Assembly (NCBI RefSeq): GCF_002904295.1
Contig: NZ_PPHG01000087.1
Location: 62,001-126,000, forward strand
DNA: 64,000 nt
Reading direction: 5' to 3'
Source of the DNA: Amycolatopsis sp. CA-128772
Lineage (GTDB): Bacteria > Actinomycetota > Actinomycetes > Mycobacteriales > Pseudonocardiaceae
The notes beneath the pieces were generated by a model. That model made no database searches. It saw only the letters and a list, made by a program, of their open reading frames with translations, and had not been told where the DNA came from. Shown here in pieces: positions 43,651 to 53,300 of the stretch (positions are counted from its first letter, which is position 1; the number at the start of each line of letters is the position of its first letter). Both the position numbers and the translations under genes were made by a program.

Positions 43651-45102
43651 GTGCCCGGACCATCCAGAGCCGCCGGGGAGGCGTCGCCGCGGGCGAACCT
43701 CGTCGTCGCGGTCCTCGCCCTCGCGGGCATCACCGTCTCGCTGATGCAGACGCTGGTCATCCCGCTGATCCCGGCGCTGCCCGGGCTGCTGCACGCCTCC
43801 CCCGCCGACGCCACCTGGGCCATCACCGCCACCCTGCTCGCCGGCGCGGTGGCGACACCGACCATGGGCCGGCTCGGGGACATGTACGGCAAGCGGCGGA
43901 TGCTGCTGATCAGCCTCGGCGCGCTGGTCGTGGGCTCGGCGATCGGCGCGCTCTCCGACACCCTGGTGCCGATGGTCGCCGGGCGGACCCTGCAGGGCCT
44001 CGCCGCCGGCGTCATCCCGCTCGGCATCAGCATCATGCGCGACGAACTGCCCGCCGAACGGCTCGGCTCGGCCACCGCGCTGATGAGCGCGTCGCTCGGT
44101 GTCGGCGGCGCACTGGGCCTGCCCGCGGCGGCGCTGCTGGCCGAAAACGCCGACTGGCACGCACTCTTCTGGACCGCGGCCGGGCTCGGCGTCGTCGTGA
44201 CCGCGCTGGTCGTCGCGCTCGTGCCGGAGTCGCCGGTCCGCACCGGCGGCCGGTTCGACGTGCCCGGCGCGGCCGGGCTGTCGGTCGCGCTGGTGTGCCT
44301 GCTGCTGGCCATCTCGAAGGGCGCCGACTGGGGCTGGGGCAGCGGCGCGACGCTCGGGCTGTTCGCGGCCGCCGTCGTCGTCCTGCTCCTGTGGGGCCGC
44401 TGGGAGCTGCGGACCCGGCAGCCGCTGGTGGACCTGCGGACGACCGCGCGGCGCCAGGTGCTGCTGACGAACATCGCGTCCGCGGTGTTCGGCTTCTCGA
44501 TGTTCGCGATGTCCCTGGTGCTGCCGCAGCTGCTGCAGCTGCCGGCCACCACCGGGTACGGCCTGGGCCGGTCGATGCTCGTCGTCGGCCTGGTGATGGC
44601 GCCGTCCGGGCTGGTCATGATGGCGCTGGCGCCGGTGTCCGCGCGGATCACCCGGACCCGCGGGCCGAAGACCACGCTGATGCTCGGCGCGGTGGTGGTC
44701 GCGGTGGGGTACGGCCTCGGCGTCGTCCTGATGAGCGCGACCTGGCACCTGGTGCTGATTTCGTGCGTCATCGGCGCGGGGATCGGGCTCGCCTACGGCG
44801 CCATGCCGGCGCTGGTCATGGGAGCGGTGCCGGTGTCGGAAACCGCCGCCGCCAACAGCCTCAACACGCTGATGCGCTCGATCGGGACGTCGGTCTCCAG
44901 CGCCACCGCGGGGCTCGTCCTGGCCCGGCTGACCACCTCGTTCGGGCCGGCCACCCTGCCGTCGCAGAACGGCTTCCGGCTGGTGCTCGGGATGGGGTCG
45001 GCGGCCGCGCTGATCGCCCTGGCCGTCGCCGCGTTCCTGCCCCGGTGGTCCCCGGCGGTGCCCACGGCGGCTCGTCCGGAGCCCGCTGCCGCGGCCCGCT
45101 GA
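43651..45102 (+). CDS. MFS transporter, DHA2 (14-segment) type
   Basis: 483 residues. Proton-driven drug or metabolite exporter with about 14 membrane helices. It has the loop motif GRLGDMYGKRRML between helices 2 and 3, and motif C-like GVGGALGLPAAALL. The GTG at 43651 is preceded by GGAGG at eight bases. It is divergent from the P450. A strong hairpin follows the stop at once. Substrate unknown. Confidence 0.9.
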   Translation: MPGPSRAAGEASPRANLVVAVLALAGITVSLMQTLVIPLIPALPGLLHASPADATWAITATLLAGAVATPTMGRLGDMYGKRRMLLISLGALVVGSAIGALSDTLVPMVAGRTLQGLAAGVIPLGISIMRDELPAERLGSATALMSASLGVGGALGLPAAALLAENADWHALFWTAAGLGVVVTALVVALVPESPVRTGGRFDVPGAAGLSVALVCLLLAISKGADWGWGSGATLGLFAAAVVVLLLWGRWELRTRQPLVDLRTTARRQVLLTNIASAVFGFSMFAMSLVLPQLLQLPATTGYGLGRSMLVVGLVMAPSGLVMMALAPVSARITRTRGPKTTLMLGAVVVAVGYGLGVVLMSATWHLVLISCVIGAGIGLAYGAMPALVMGAVPVSETAAANSLNTLMRSIGTSVSSATAGLVLARLTTSFGPATLPSQNGFRLVLGMGSAAALIALAVAAFLPRWSPAVPTAARPEPAAAAR

Positions 45103-45106
45103 CCGG

Positions 45107-45138
45107 GCGCGCACCGCCGCCGGCCCGGTGGTGCGCGC
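45107..45138 (+). terminator. hairpin after the transporter gene
   Basis: Perfect 9 bp stem (GCGCGCACC / GGTGCGCGC) with a 14-base GC-rich loop, starting five bases after the stop codon. There is no U-tract, which is common for actinobacterial terminators. Confidence 0.5.
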
Positions 45139-45224
45139 ACGGTGCGCGTCCGGTCAGCACCGGGCGGAAACCTTCGGGTCGACGCCGGGCCACCACGGTC
45201 CGGCCGCGACCCGCAGGAGTGGAC

Positions 45225-45983
45225 ATGACGAGCAGGAACGCCTTGGTGACGGGAGCTTCGCGGGGCATCGGCCGGGCGATCGCCCGGCGGCTGGCCGCGG
45301 ACGGCGCCGTGGTCGCCGTGCACCACGGCGGCAACGACGTGGCGGCCAAGGAAACCGTCGCGCTGATCGAGGCCGCGGGTGGTCGCGCGTTCCCCGTGGC
45401 GGCCCGGTTCGGCGAAGCCGGCGCCGTCGACCGGCTGGCGGAGGCGGTCGCCGCGGAGTTCGGCGACGGCCTGGACGTCCTGGTCAACAACGCGGGCATC
45501 GGTTCGCACAGCACGATCGGGCAGCTGACCGAGGAGGAACTGGACCGCCTGCTGGCCATCAACGTCAAGACGCCGGCGTTGCTGATCCGGCGCTTGCTGC
45601 CCCTGCTGAACGACGGCGGCCGGATCGTCACGGTCGGCTCGATGGCCGGCCGGATCGCGGTGCAGAGCCAGATCGGTTACACGATCAGCAAAGCCGCGGT
45701 CGAAGCGCTCGCCCCGACGCTGGCGAACGAGCTGGGCCACCGCGGGATCACGGTGAACACGGTCGCGCCGGGCCCGATCCGCACGGACATGACGGAGCCC
45801 CTGCTGGCCATCCCGGAGGCGGCGGCCGGCCTCACCGCGATGACCGCCCTGGGCCGGATCGGCGAGCCGGAGGACGTCGCCGACGTCGTGGGATTCCTCG
45901 CCGGCCCGGACGGGCGGTGGATCACCGGGCGCACGCTCGACGTGTCGGGCGGGACGTTCCTCGGGCCGATCGCGCCCGCCTGA
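45225..45983 (+). CDS. short-chain dehydrogenase/reductase (FabG-like)
   Basis: 252 residues. NAD(P)H-dependent oxidoreductase with the cofactor loop TGASRGIG, NNAG, the catalytic Ser in VGSMAGR and Y-T-I-S-K, and the C-terminal DVSGGTFLGP. Similar to 3-oxoacyl-ACP reductases in the classical SDR group, but there are no fatty-acid genes nearby, so the substrate is open. The ATG has AGGAG upstream. It starts 122 bp after the transporter gene with a hairpin between them, so it is probably a separate transcript. Confidence 0.9.
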   Translation: MTSRNALVTGASRGIGRAIARRLAADGAVVAVHHGGNDVAAKETVALIEAAGGRAFPVAARFGEAGAVDRLAEAVAAEFGDGLDVLVNNAGIGSHSTIGQLTEEELDRLLAINVKTPALLIRRLLPLLNDGGRIVTVGSMAGRIAVQSQIGYTISKAAVEALAPTLANELGHRGITVNTVAPGPIRTDMTEPLLAIPEAAAGLTAMTALGRIGEPEDVADVVGFLAGPDGRWITGRTLDVSGGTFLGPIAPA

Positions 45984-46002
45984 GGCCGGCGGAAACCCGG
46001 AT

Positions 46003-46064
46003 CTCGCGTGATCGGGCGCGGAACTCGCGTGATCGGGCGCGGAACTCGCGTGATTGGCGGGGCA
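46003..46064. repeat. three 21 bp tandem repeats
   Basis: CTCGCGTGAT recurs at 46003, 46024 and 46045, followed by CGGGCGCGGAA in the first two units and diverging in the third. It lies between the stops of two convergent genes. It may be a structural or terminator-like intergenic repeat. Confidence 0.75.
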
Positions 46065-46083
46065 TCTCGGCGGGGCCGCCCGG

Positions 46084-46335
46084 TCAGGGGCGGGCGGCCA
46101 GGCCGTCGAGGTGGAGGGTGCCGTCGGTGTGGTGCTCGGCGACGAACTCGGGGCCCTTCGTCACCAGGCGGGCGATGGCCGTCGCGTGGCCGTGGCCGAG
46201 GGCGTGTTCGGTCTTGAGCCAGGCGACGAGCTCGCCGTGCTTCGTGAGGTTCTTGTCGGCCGCCAGGTCGAGGAAGCCGCGCGGGGTGATGCCGGTCTGC
46301 TTCTCGGCGTTGTCGAGGTAGGCCTGAAAGGACAT
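46084..46335 (-). CDS. DUF4287 domain protein
   Basis: 83 residues. It starts MSFQAYLDNAEKQTGITPRGF and contains HGELVAWLKTEHALGHGHATAIA, the pattern of the DUF4287 family of small cytoplasmic proteins common in actinobacteria and of unknown function. The ATG at 46335 has GGGAG seven bases upstream. It lies downstream of the methyltransferase gene on the same strand with a 77 bp gap. Confidence 0.85.
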   Translation of the reverse strand: MSFQAYLDNAEKQTGITPRGFLDLAADKNLTKHGELVAWLKTEHALGHGHATAIARLVTKGPEFVAEHHTDGTLHLDGLAARP

Positions 46336-46412
46336 GGGTGACTCCCGGGTCGGACCGGAGGACGTCCGGCTCGGGCCGGCTGCCACCAAGGTCTCACCGA
46401 CAATTTTTTTTG

Positions 46413-47195
46413 TCAAGCCTTCGACGCAACGACGGCCAGCGTCGTGTACGGCAGCACGAAACTCCCGCCGAGCCCGTCGATGGCCGCGCCGACCTCGGCC
46501 AGCACCTCGGCCAGCTCGGCCGGCGGGACCCGCGTCAGGCCGCCGGTCGTGGGCAGGAAGTCCAGCCACTCTTCGCTCGTGTACGTCCGCTCCCAGGCGA
46601 ACCGCCAGCGCTCCGGGTCGCCGAGGCCGTCCGCCTTCGCGAGCGCGTCGGCGAAGCCGGCGAACATCACGTCGTAGAGGTCGCCGGCCGGCCGGGACTC
46701 CGCCGCGAAGGGCAGGCCCGGCAGGACCCGCCGGCACGCCGCGGCGAGGGCGTCCGCCACCTCCGCGGGCGGCTGGAACGCGTGGGCGAACACGGCGAGC
46801 AGCCCGCCGGGCCGCAGCAGCCGGGCGGCCTTCGCCGGACCCGCGACCGGGTCCACCCAGTGCCACGCCTGCCCGGCGACGACGGCGTCGAAGGTCCGCC
46901 CGGCGGGCTCCCAGTCCTCGAACTTCGCCGTCTCCACCTCGATTCCGCCGCGGCGGGCGAAGGCGGCCATCCGCGCGTCGGGGTCCACGCCGAGCACCCG
47001 GCAGCCCGCGGCCCGGAACTGGCGGGCCTCGATCCCGGTCCCGCAGCCGACGTCGAGGACGTCGCCCCCGGGGCTCGCGGCGACGATCCGGTCCACCAGC
47101 TCGCGCGGGTACTCCGGCCGGGCGCGGTCGTAGCGTTCGGCGTCGCTCCCGAAGGATTCCGCCATCGAACGGGCTTCATGCGGTTGAGTGGGCAT
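46413..47195 (-). CDS. class I SAM-dependent methyltransferase
   Basis: 260 residues. SAM-binding motif I VLDVGCGTG, an acidic residue in GVDPDARM, and the AGQAWHWVD segment typical of methyltransferase-11-type proteins that start near SFGSDAERYDRARPEYP. Substrate unknown. The ATG at 47195 would give a leaderless mRNA, since a TAGAGT box lies six bases upstream. The ATG at 47165 (MAESFGS) is an alternative closer to the family start. It is divergent from a TetR gene, with tandem operators in and above the 5' end, so it is probably repressed by that TetR. Confidence 0.85.
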   Translation of the reverse strand: MPTQPHEARSMAESFGSDAERYDRARPEYPRELVDRIVAASPGGDVLDVGCGTGIEARQFRAAGCRVLGVDPDARMAAFARRGGIEVETAKFEDWEPAGRTFDAVVAGQAWHWVDPVAGPAKAARLLRPGGLLAVFAHAFQPPAEVADALAAACRRVLPGLPFAAESRPAGDLYDVMFAGFADALAKADGLGDPERWRFAWERTYTSEEWLDFLPTTGGLTRVPPAELAEVLAEVGAAIDGLGGSFVLPYTTLAVVASKA

Positions 47196-47224
47196 GCGCC
47201 CACTCTAATGGGCACTCGCCCACT
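47187..47224. promoter_or_regulatory. tandem operators of the methyltransferase/TetR pair
   Basis: AGTGGGC-N4-GCCCACT at 47187-47204 (perfect 7 bp arms) and AATGGGC-N4-GCCCACT at 47207-47224 (one mismatch), 20 bp apart, i.e. about two helical turns. They overlap the methyltransferase start and sit before the divergent TetR gene. Confidence 0.7.
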
Positions 47225-47258
47225 AGGACAACCACCGGCCGTACCGGAGAATGGGCGC

Positions 47259-47858
47259 ATGCCGACCGGGGTCCACCTGCGCGACGTGCGCAAGCAGCTG
47301 TTCGACGCGGCCGGGCGGGTCCTCCTCCGCGACGGCCCGAACGGGCTGACCAGCCGCGCGGTGACCACGGAGGCCGACGTCGCGAAGGGCGTCCTGCACC
47401 GCCACTTCGCCGACTTCGACGACTTCCTGGCCGACCTGGTCCGCGACCGCATCACCCGCTTGGCCGACCAGGCGGCCCTCCTGCACGCGGCGGCCGGCAC
47501 CCGGACGGTGGTGGCCAACATCGTCGACGCCCTCACCGAGTTCTTCGACCCGGTCACCGTGGCCCTGGCGAGCCTGATCTTCTTCCGCGACGAACTCCGC
47601 GCCCGCCTGCGCCGCACGGCCGGCGGGTTACCCCTTCTGGTGGAAGCCGGGGAGATGCTCACGACGTACCTGTCGGCCGAGCGCGAACAGGGCCGCATCG
47701 CGGCGGACGCCGAAGCGGAATCCCTGTCCCTGTCGCTGATCGGCGCGGCCCACCTGCTCTTCGCGGGCCGCCGCCGGAACACCCGGCCGGCCCCGGAAGA
47801 GCTGACGAAGCTGGCCGGCACGGTGCTGGCCGACGTGCTGCAACGCCGCCTGCTGTGA
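47259..47858 (+). CDS. TetR-family regulator
   Basis: 199 residues. Helix-turn-helix near 13-55 (SRAVTTEADVAKGVLHRHFADFDDFLADLV), then a helical ligand domain. ATG at 47259, with GGAGA ten bases upstream. It is divergent from the methyltransferase and very likely binds the two AGTGGGC-type palindromes in between, controlling itself and that gene. The ligand is unknown. Confidence 0.88.
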   Translation: MPTGVHLRDVRKQLFDAAGRVLLRDGPNGLTSRAVTTEADVAKGVLHRHFADFDDFLADLVRDRITRLADQAALLHAAAGTRTVVANIVDALTEFFDPVTVALASLIFFRDELRARLRRTAGGLPLLVEAGEMLTTYLSAEREQGRIAADAEAESLSLSLIGAAHLLFAGRRRNTRPAPEELTKLAGTVLADVLQRRLL

Positions 47859-47885
47859 CCACCACGGTCCGAAGTGGATCAAACG

Positions 47886-47917
47886 CCGGAAGCCCCGTCC
47901 GTGGACGGGGCTTCCGG
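47886..47917. terminator. strong bidirectional hairpin between TetR gene and tRNA-Val
   Basis: Perfect 15 bp stem CCGGAAGCCCCGTCC / GGACGGGGCTTCCGG with a 2-base centre, located between the 3' ends of the convergent TetR and tRNA-Val genes. No U-tract on either side. Confidence 0.75.
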
Positions 47918-47926
47918 TGAATCGCG

Positions 47927-47998
47927 TGGGCGATACTGGGATCGAACCAGTGACCTCTTCGGTGTGAACGAAGCGCTCTCCCCCTGAGCTAATCGCCC
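47927..47998 (-). tRNA. tRNA-Val (anticodon CAC)
   Basis: 72 nt cloverleaf without encoded CCA. Acceptor GGGCGAT/ATCGCCC, D arm TAGCTCAGGGGGAGAGC, anticodon arm CTTCG-TTCACAC-CGAAG, T arm ending GGTTCGATCCC, discriminator A. It reads GUG codons. Confidence 0.96.
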
Positions 47999-48037
47999 GG
48001 CGTACGAACTTCACGAAATCCGGGGGTGGACTCGTGG

Positions 48038-48109
48038 TGCGCGATACTGGGATTGAACCAGTGACCTCTTCCGTGTCAGGGAAGCGCTCTCCCGCTGAGC
48101 TAATCGCGC
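48038..48109 (-). tRNA. tRNA-Val (anticodon GAC)
   Basis: 72 nt cloverleaf, same strand as the preceding tRNA-Val and 39 bp upstream of it, so probably one transcript. Acceptor GCGCGAT/ATCGCGC, anticodon arm CTTCC-CTGACAC-GGAAG, T loop TTCAATC, discriminator A. It reads GUC/GUU codons. Confidence 0.96.
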
Positions 48110-48277
48110 GCTGCGGAACTTCGTACTGGCGGAAGCATATCGGACGTCCGGAGCGGGCTCGCAGGGGGTCGGGTGTACCGAAAACCGCCTGACAGAACCG
48201 GTCCGAAACGGGCACACTGCGAAGGACGTCCCGTGTGCATCGCGGCCGTCCCGGCCGACCAGGAGAGTCCCACCCCG

Positions 48278-49717
48278 ATGACCGAAACCGTCTCCACCCC
48301 GCCTTCCGGCCTGCACCGCGCTCCGGCGCGCTCGGGGCTCCTCATCGGGGTTCTCGTGCTTTCCGCGTTCGTGATGATCCTCAACGAGACCATCCTGAGC
48401 GTCGGGTTGCGCGACCTGACCGTCGACCTGCGCGTGCCGACCACCACGGTGCAGTGGCTGACCAGCGGGTTCCTGCTGACGATGGCCGTGGTCATCCCGA
48501 CCACCGGGTTCCTGCTGGAGCGGTTCTCGCCGCGGCAGGTGTTCCTGTTCTCGCTGTCGGCGTTCAGCCTGGGCACGCTGGTGAGCGCGCTCGCGCCCGG
48601 GTTCGCGCTGCTGATGACCGGGCGGGTGGTGCAGGCGTGCGGCACGGCGGTGATGCTGCCGTTGCTGATGACGACGGTGATGCGGCTGGTGCTGCCGGAG
48701 CGGCGCGGCGCGACGATGGGCACGATCACCATCGTGATCGCGGTCGCGCCGGCGATCGGGCCGACCATCGGCGGCGCGGTGCTTTCGCTGGGCTGGCGCT
48801 GGATGTTCTGGATCGTGCTGCCGCTGGCGATCGCCGCGCTGGTGACCGGCGCCCTGCTGCTGCGGCTGGACGGCGAACGCCGCCGGGTGCCGCTGGACGT
48901 GCCGTCGGTCCTGCTGTCGGCGATCGGGTTCGGCGGGCTGCTGTACGGCCTGTCCGCCGGCGGGGAGCAGGCGGGGGCCGAGCCGCTGGTGCCGGGCTGG
49001 GTGCCGGTCGTGGCCGGAGTCGCCGCGCTGGCCGTGTTCGTCTGGCGCCAGCTGCGGCTGCAGCGCCAGGACCGGGCGCTGCTCGACCTGCGGCCGTTCA
49101 CCCACCGCAGTTTCGTGGTCGCCCTGGTGCTGACGGCGCTGCTGTTCGTGTGCCTGATCGGCGCGGCGGCGATCATGCTGCCGCTGTACCTGCAGACGGT
49201 GCTGCACGCCAGCGCGTTCGTCAGCGGGCTGGCGATGCTGCCCGGCGGCCTGGTGCTCGGCCTGCTCGGCCGCCCGGTCGGCGCGCTGTTCGACAAGGTC
49301 GGCGGCCGCCCGCTGGTCATCCCGGGCGCGGCGGCGATGGCCGCTTCGCTGTGGCTGTTCGCGGTACTGGGCCCGGACTCGCCGCTGATCGCGGTGATCG
49401 GCATCCACGTGCTGATGATGGCCGGCCTCGGCCTGATGATGACGCCGCTGTTCACCGAGTCGCTCGGCGTGCTGCCGGGCCACCTGTACTCCCACGGCAG
49501 CGCGATCCTCTCGACGCTGCAGCAGGTCGCGGGCGCCCTGGGTACCGCGATGTTCGTGACCATCGCCACCCTGGGCAGCCACGACACGACGGCGGGCAGC
49601 CCGGACGCGGCCGGCCTGCGAGCGGCGTTCATCGTCGCCGGCATCGTCGGCCTGCTGGCGTTCGCGGGCAGCTGGCTGATCCGCCGGGGGCCGGCACCGT
49701 CCACTTCGGAGCACTGA
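48278..49717 (+). CDS. MFS transporter, DHA2/EmrB-QacA type
   Basis: 479 residues. About 14 membrane segments, with the loop ERFSPRQVF between helices 2 and 3, ending with a short polar tail. Proton-coupled multidrug exporter type, substrate unknown. The ATG at 48278 starts MTETVSTPPSG. AGGAG lies 13 bases upstream, rather far, and an in-frame GTG at 48233 with AAGGA upstream is an alternative start. No regulator is adjacent; the gene follows the tRNA pair, which reads the other way. Confidence 0.88.
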   Translation: MTETVSTPPSGLHRAPARSGLLIGVLVLSAFVMILNETILSVGLRDLTVDLRVPTTTVQWLTSGFLLTMAVVIPTTGFLLERFSPRQVFLFSLSAFSLGTLVSALAPGFALLMTGRVVQACGTAVMLPLLMTTVMRLVLPERRGATMGTITIVIAVAPAIGPTIGGAVLSLGWRWMFWIVLPLAIAALVTGALLLRLDGERRRVPLDVPSVLLSAIGFGGLLYGLSAGGEQAGAEPLVPGWVPVVAGVAALAVFVWRQLRLQRQDRALLDLRPFTHRSFVVALVLTALLFVCLIGAAAIMLPLYLQTVLHASAFVSGLAMLPGGLVLGLLGRPVGALFDKVGGRPLVIPGAAAMAASLWLFAVLGPDSPLIAVIGIHVLMMAGLGLMMTPLFTESLGVLPGHLYSHGSAILSTLQQVAGALGTAMFVTIATLGSHDTTAGSPDAAGLRAAFIVAGIVGLLAFAGSWLIRRGPAPSTSEH

Positions 49718-49775
49718 GGATCCGCTCCGCCCGGGGCAGGGGAGCCGGGGTCCGGGCCGGGGCGAGGGCTGCCTA

Positions 49776-49990
49776 TGGGCTGGGCTGGGCTGGGCTGGGC
49801 CAAGCCAGGCCGCGCCGGGCCGAGCCCGGGTGGGGTCCAAGCCAGGCCGCGCCGGGCCGAGCCCGGGTGGGGTCCGGGCCAGGCCGCGCCGGCCGCGCCC
49901 CGGGTGGGCCAGGCCCGGGCCGGCCAAGCCTCGCCGGGCCGCGGCGCTCCGGGCCGGCACAAGCCAAGCCGCGCCCGGGGAAAGCGCGCC
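49776..49990. repeat. GC-rich tandem repeat tract
   Basis: Five copies of TGGGC (49776-49800), then a 37 bp unit present twice without change (49800-49836 and 49837-49873) and a third, diverged copy after 49874. More CCGGGCC/GCCAAGCC-rich sequence runs to about 49990. It is the core of a 601 bp gene-free stretch (49718-50318). Apart from the terminator at 50107 I see nothing else there. Long reading frames across it are repeat-driven and not believable. Confidence 0.8.
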
Positions 49991-50106
49991 GGAACCCGGG
50001 TGAGCCAAAGCACAACCGAGCGCGAGGCGCACCCGATCCCCCCCGTTCCTGCGGCAGTCCCCCGCGCCGGGCCGACCCTTCAAACGTCGGCCGGCATGCA
50101 AAAAAG

Positions 50107-50158
50107 TCCCGCTTCCGCTCGGCGAAGGCTGGGGGGAGACCTGCGAGCGGAAGCGGGA
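50107..50158 (-). terminator. intrinsic terminator of the peptide-uptake operon
   Basis: Perfect 15 bp inverted repeat (TCCCGCTTCCGCTCG and its complement) with a 22-base loop. On the minus strand it is followed by ACTTTTTT, a real U-tract, which is rare in this genome. It lies 160-210 bp beyond the stop of the last gene of the operon (50319). Confidence 0.8.
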
Positions 50159-50318
50159 GTTCGGGGCCGGTACGGGGGTCGCCTCGCGGCGGAAGGCTCG
50201 ACACGGCTCCAGCCGGACTGGTTTTCCGTGACGGCGAGGGGTGAGGCCCGGGGACACCGCCGTACCGACACCCCTTACAACGCCCCGCCTCCGCCGGTGT
50301 TCCCCGACGTGACCCGGC

Positions 50319-53300
50319 TCATGCCGGCACCTTCGGGGTGGCTCGGACGCCGCTGTGCAGGTACCGCTCGCCCGTCGGCAGCGTGTAGAACGTCGCCGAG
50401 ATCCACGACTTGGCGCCCGGCTCGCGGAAGGCGAACCGGGAGCCGCCCATCGGGATCAGGTCGTGTTCCGTCGTCGGTTCCGGGACCAGGGCCGCGATCG
50501 GGCCCGTGATCGTCTGCCGCATCCGCAGCCCGGACTCCCCTTCGAAGACCTCGATCCGCATCGACGCGCGCTCGTAGACGCCGACGAACTCCGCGGCGTC
50601 GACCGGCGGCGGCGTGGCGGCCGGTGCGATCGGCGCGGGGAGAGCCACCCCCGCCAGCTCCGCGAAGATCTCGCGGTACAGCTCCTCGTACAGGTCGCGC
50701 GTGTTGCCGCCGTTGGTGAGCAGGGTGACGGCCAGGCCGTGCGAGGGCAGCAGCCGGAGGAACGCCGACTGGCCGATCGTGTTGCCGTCGTGGCCGATCA
50801 CCCGGTGGCCGTCCCAGTCGAAGCGGATCCAGCCGAGGCCCCACGAGTCGCCCAGCGTGTGCTTGTCCGGCATGTCCGCCTGCCACTCGGTCATCGCCGC
50901 CGCCGACGCCTCGGACAGCGCGTCGCGGCCGCCGGCCAGGTGCATCCGGGCGAAGGCCAGCACGTCCGCCGCCGGAGCCGTGATCAGGCCCGCCGGGCCC
51001 GCCGAGCGCGGGAGGCCCCACGCCGGAGCCGGCGACGGAGCACCGTCGCCCGCCGCGACGTGACCCATCGCCGCGCGGTGCAGCAGCGCCTCCTCCGGGA
51101 GCGTGCCCGTGCGGGTCAGGCCGAGCGGGGTGAACAGCCGCTCGCGCAGGGCCGCGTCCCACGTCTGGCCGGTGAGCTTCTCGATCACGCGGCCGGCCAG
51201 CACGAACCCGGAGTTGCAGTAGGACAGCGTCGCCCCGAGCGGGTGGTTCTGCGCGACCTGGTCGAGCAGGCCGGTGAACTTCTCCACGCAGTCGTCGCCG
51301 CGGCCGGTGTCGGTGAAGACGTCGCCGTCGATGCCGCTCGTGTGGGTGAGCAGGTGGCGCAGGGTGACCTGCTTCGTCACGTCGGGGTCGGCCAGGCGCA
51401 GCTCGGGCAGCACGTCGGCGACCGGCGCGTCCAGGTCCAGCAGGCCCTCGTCGACCAGCTGCATCGCCACCGTGGCCGTCCAGACCTTGGTGATCGAGCC
51501 GATCTGGAACACCGAGTCGTCGGTCACCTCGACCCCGGTCGCGGTGTTCAGCAGGCCGTGGCTGGCCACCACCTGGTCGTCGCCGCGCAGGATGCCCAGC
51601 TGCGCCCCGGGAACGCGGTGCTTGCGGGCGAGCTCGGCCAGGCGCCGCCGCCAGTGCGCGGCGTCGAGCGGTACCCGCGCCGGCTTGCCCGGCTCGCCCG
51701 CGTGCTGCTCGACCCAGTCGACGATGCGGCGGTTGAAGTCCGCGCGGTGGGACGGCTTCCCGTCCAGGATGAACAGGTGCGACGCGCCCAGGTAGAGCAC
51801 CATCCGGGTCGGCACGCCCTGCTCGCGCAGCGCGGTGAACCACTGCTCGGCCTGGCCGGCCGGGCAGCGCTCGTCGTCGGCGCCCTGCACCACGAGGGTC
51901 GGCGTGCGCACCTTTTCCACCTGCGCCAGCGGGGAAAGGGCCGCGTAGTGCGCCCGGTTCTCCGCCGGGATCGCGCCGAGCTCGGCGACGCCGAGGTAGT
52001 GGGCGCTGTCGGACGTGCCGGCCATGCTGACGACGTCGCTGACGACCCCGCCCGCGACGGCCGCGGCGAACCGGTCGTCCCGGCTGGTCAGGTAGCAGGT
52101 CATGTAGCCGCCGTAGCTGTAGCCCGCGACCGCGAGCCGGCGCGGGTCGGCCACGCCCTCGGCGACGAGGTCGTCGAGGGGCTCGAGGAAGTCCTTGGCG
52201 TCGGCGAGGCCCCAGGCCCCGACCGCCGCGGTGTAGAACGCTTCGCCGTAGCCGTCGCTGCCGCGCGGGTTGAGCAGCAGCACCGCCCAGCCACGCGCGA
52301 CGAGCTCCTGGTGGTAGAGGTGCACGGCGTCCGCGGTGCCGTTCCAGGCGTTGTGCGGGCCGCCGTGGATGTCCAGCAGCAGCGGCCGCGGGCCGGTGCG
52401 GGCGGGGTCGCGCAGCAGCCAGCCGGACACGGCCGTGCCGTCGGAGACGGTGAACTCCCGCTCCTCGTGGCGGAACGGCTCGAGCTCGGCGTCCCCGTGC
52501 GAGGTGCGCACCTCCACCGCTCCCCCGGTGAGGTCGACCGTCGCGATTTCGCCGTACGACGACGTCGTCGCGAGCACGATCGCCGCCGTCGTCCCGGCGA
52601 CGGACACGCCGGCCACGGCGGTTCCGGCGGCCCCGGTGACGAGCCGCGGCTCGCCGCCCTCGCCGATCGCGTACAGGTGGGTGTATCCGCGGTCGCGGAC
52701 GCAGAACAGCACGGTGCTGCCCGAGAGCTGCGGGAGCGCGCCGGGGTAACCCGGGCCGCCCGGCATGACGTTCCGGTCCAGCGAGGCGGCCAGGTCGGTG
52801 GTTTCCCCGCCGTCCAGCGGAATCCGCAGCAGCCCGAGGTGCCCGGGCGCGGTGTCGCGGCGGCCGACCGCCAGCAGGGCGGTGCCGTCGGCGGTCCAGG
52901 CGACCGCGCCGCACATGCCGTCGCCGGCACCGATCCGCCGCGGCTCGGCCGCGCGGTCGCCGGGCTCGACGACGTACGCGGCGGACCGGAAGGTCAGGTC
53001 GGCGTCGGCGTCCGGGCCGGCCGGGAAGGCCAGCAGCCGGCCGTCCGGCGACCAGGCGGGATCGCCGGCGTGCCAGTTCCCCGACGTCACCCGGCGGACC
53101 TCGCCGGTGGCGACGTCGAGGACGTGGACGTGCTTGCGCAGCGTCCGCAGCAGCCCGGCGCCGTCGGCCTTGAAGTCGAGGCGGTCGGCGACCACGGGCG
53201 CGCTCGCGCGACGGGCCCGGGCCGCGTCGTCGTCGCCTTCGCCGGCGTCGAGGTCGATCGGCGCGGCGAAGGCGATCTCGGCGCCGTCGGGGCGCCACAC

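Noticed and set aside
49718-50318. Long frames through the GC-rich repeats after the transporter
   Set aside because: They encode only repeated Pro/Ala/Trp/Gly patterns dictated by the DNA repeats.
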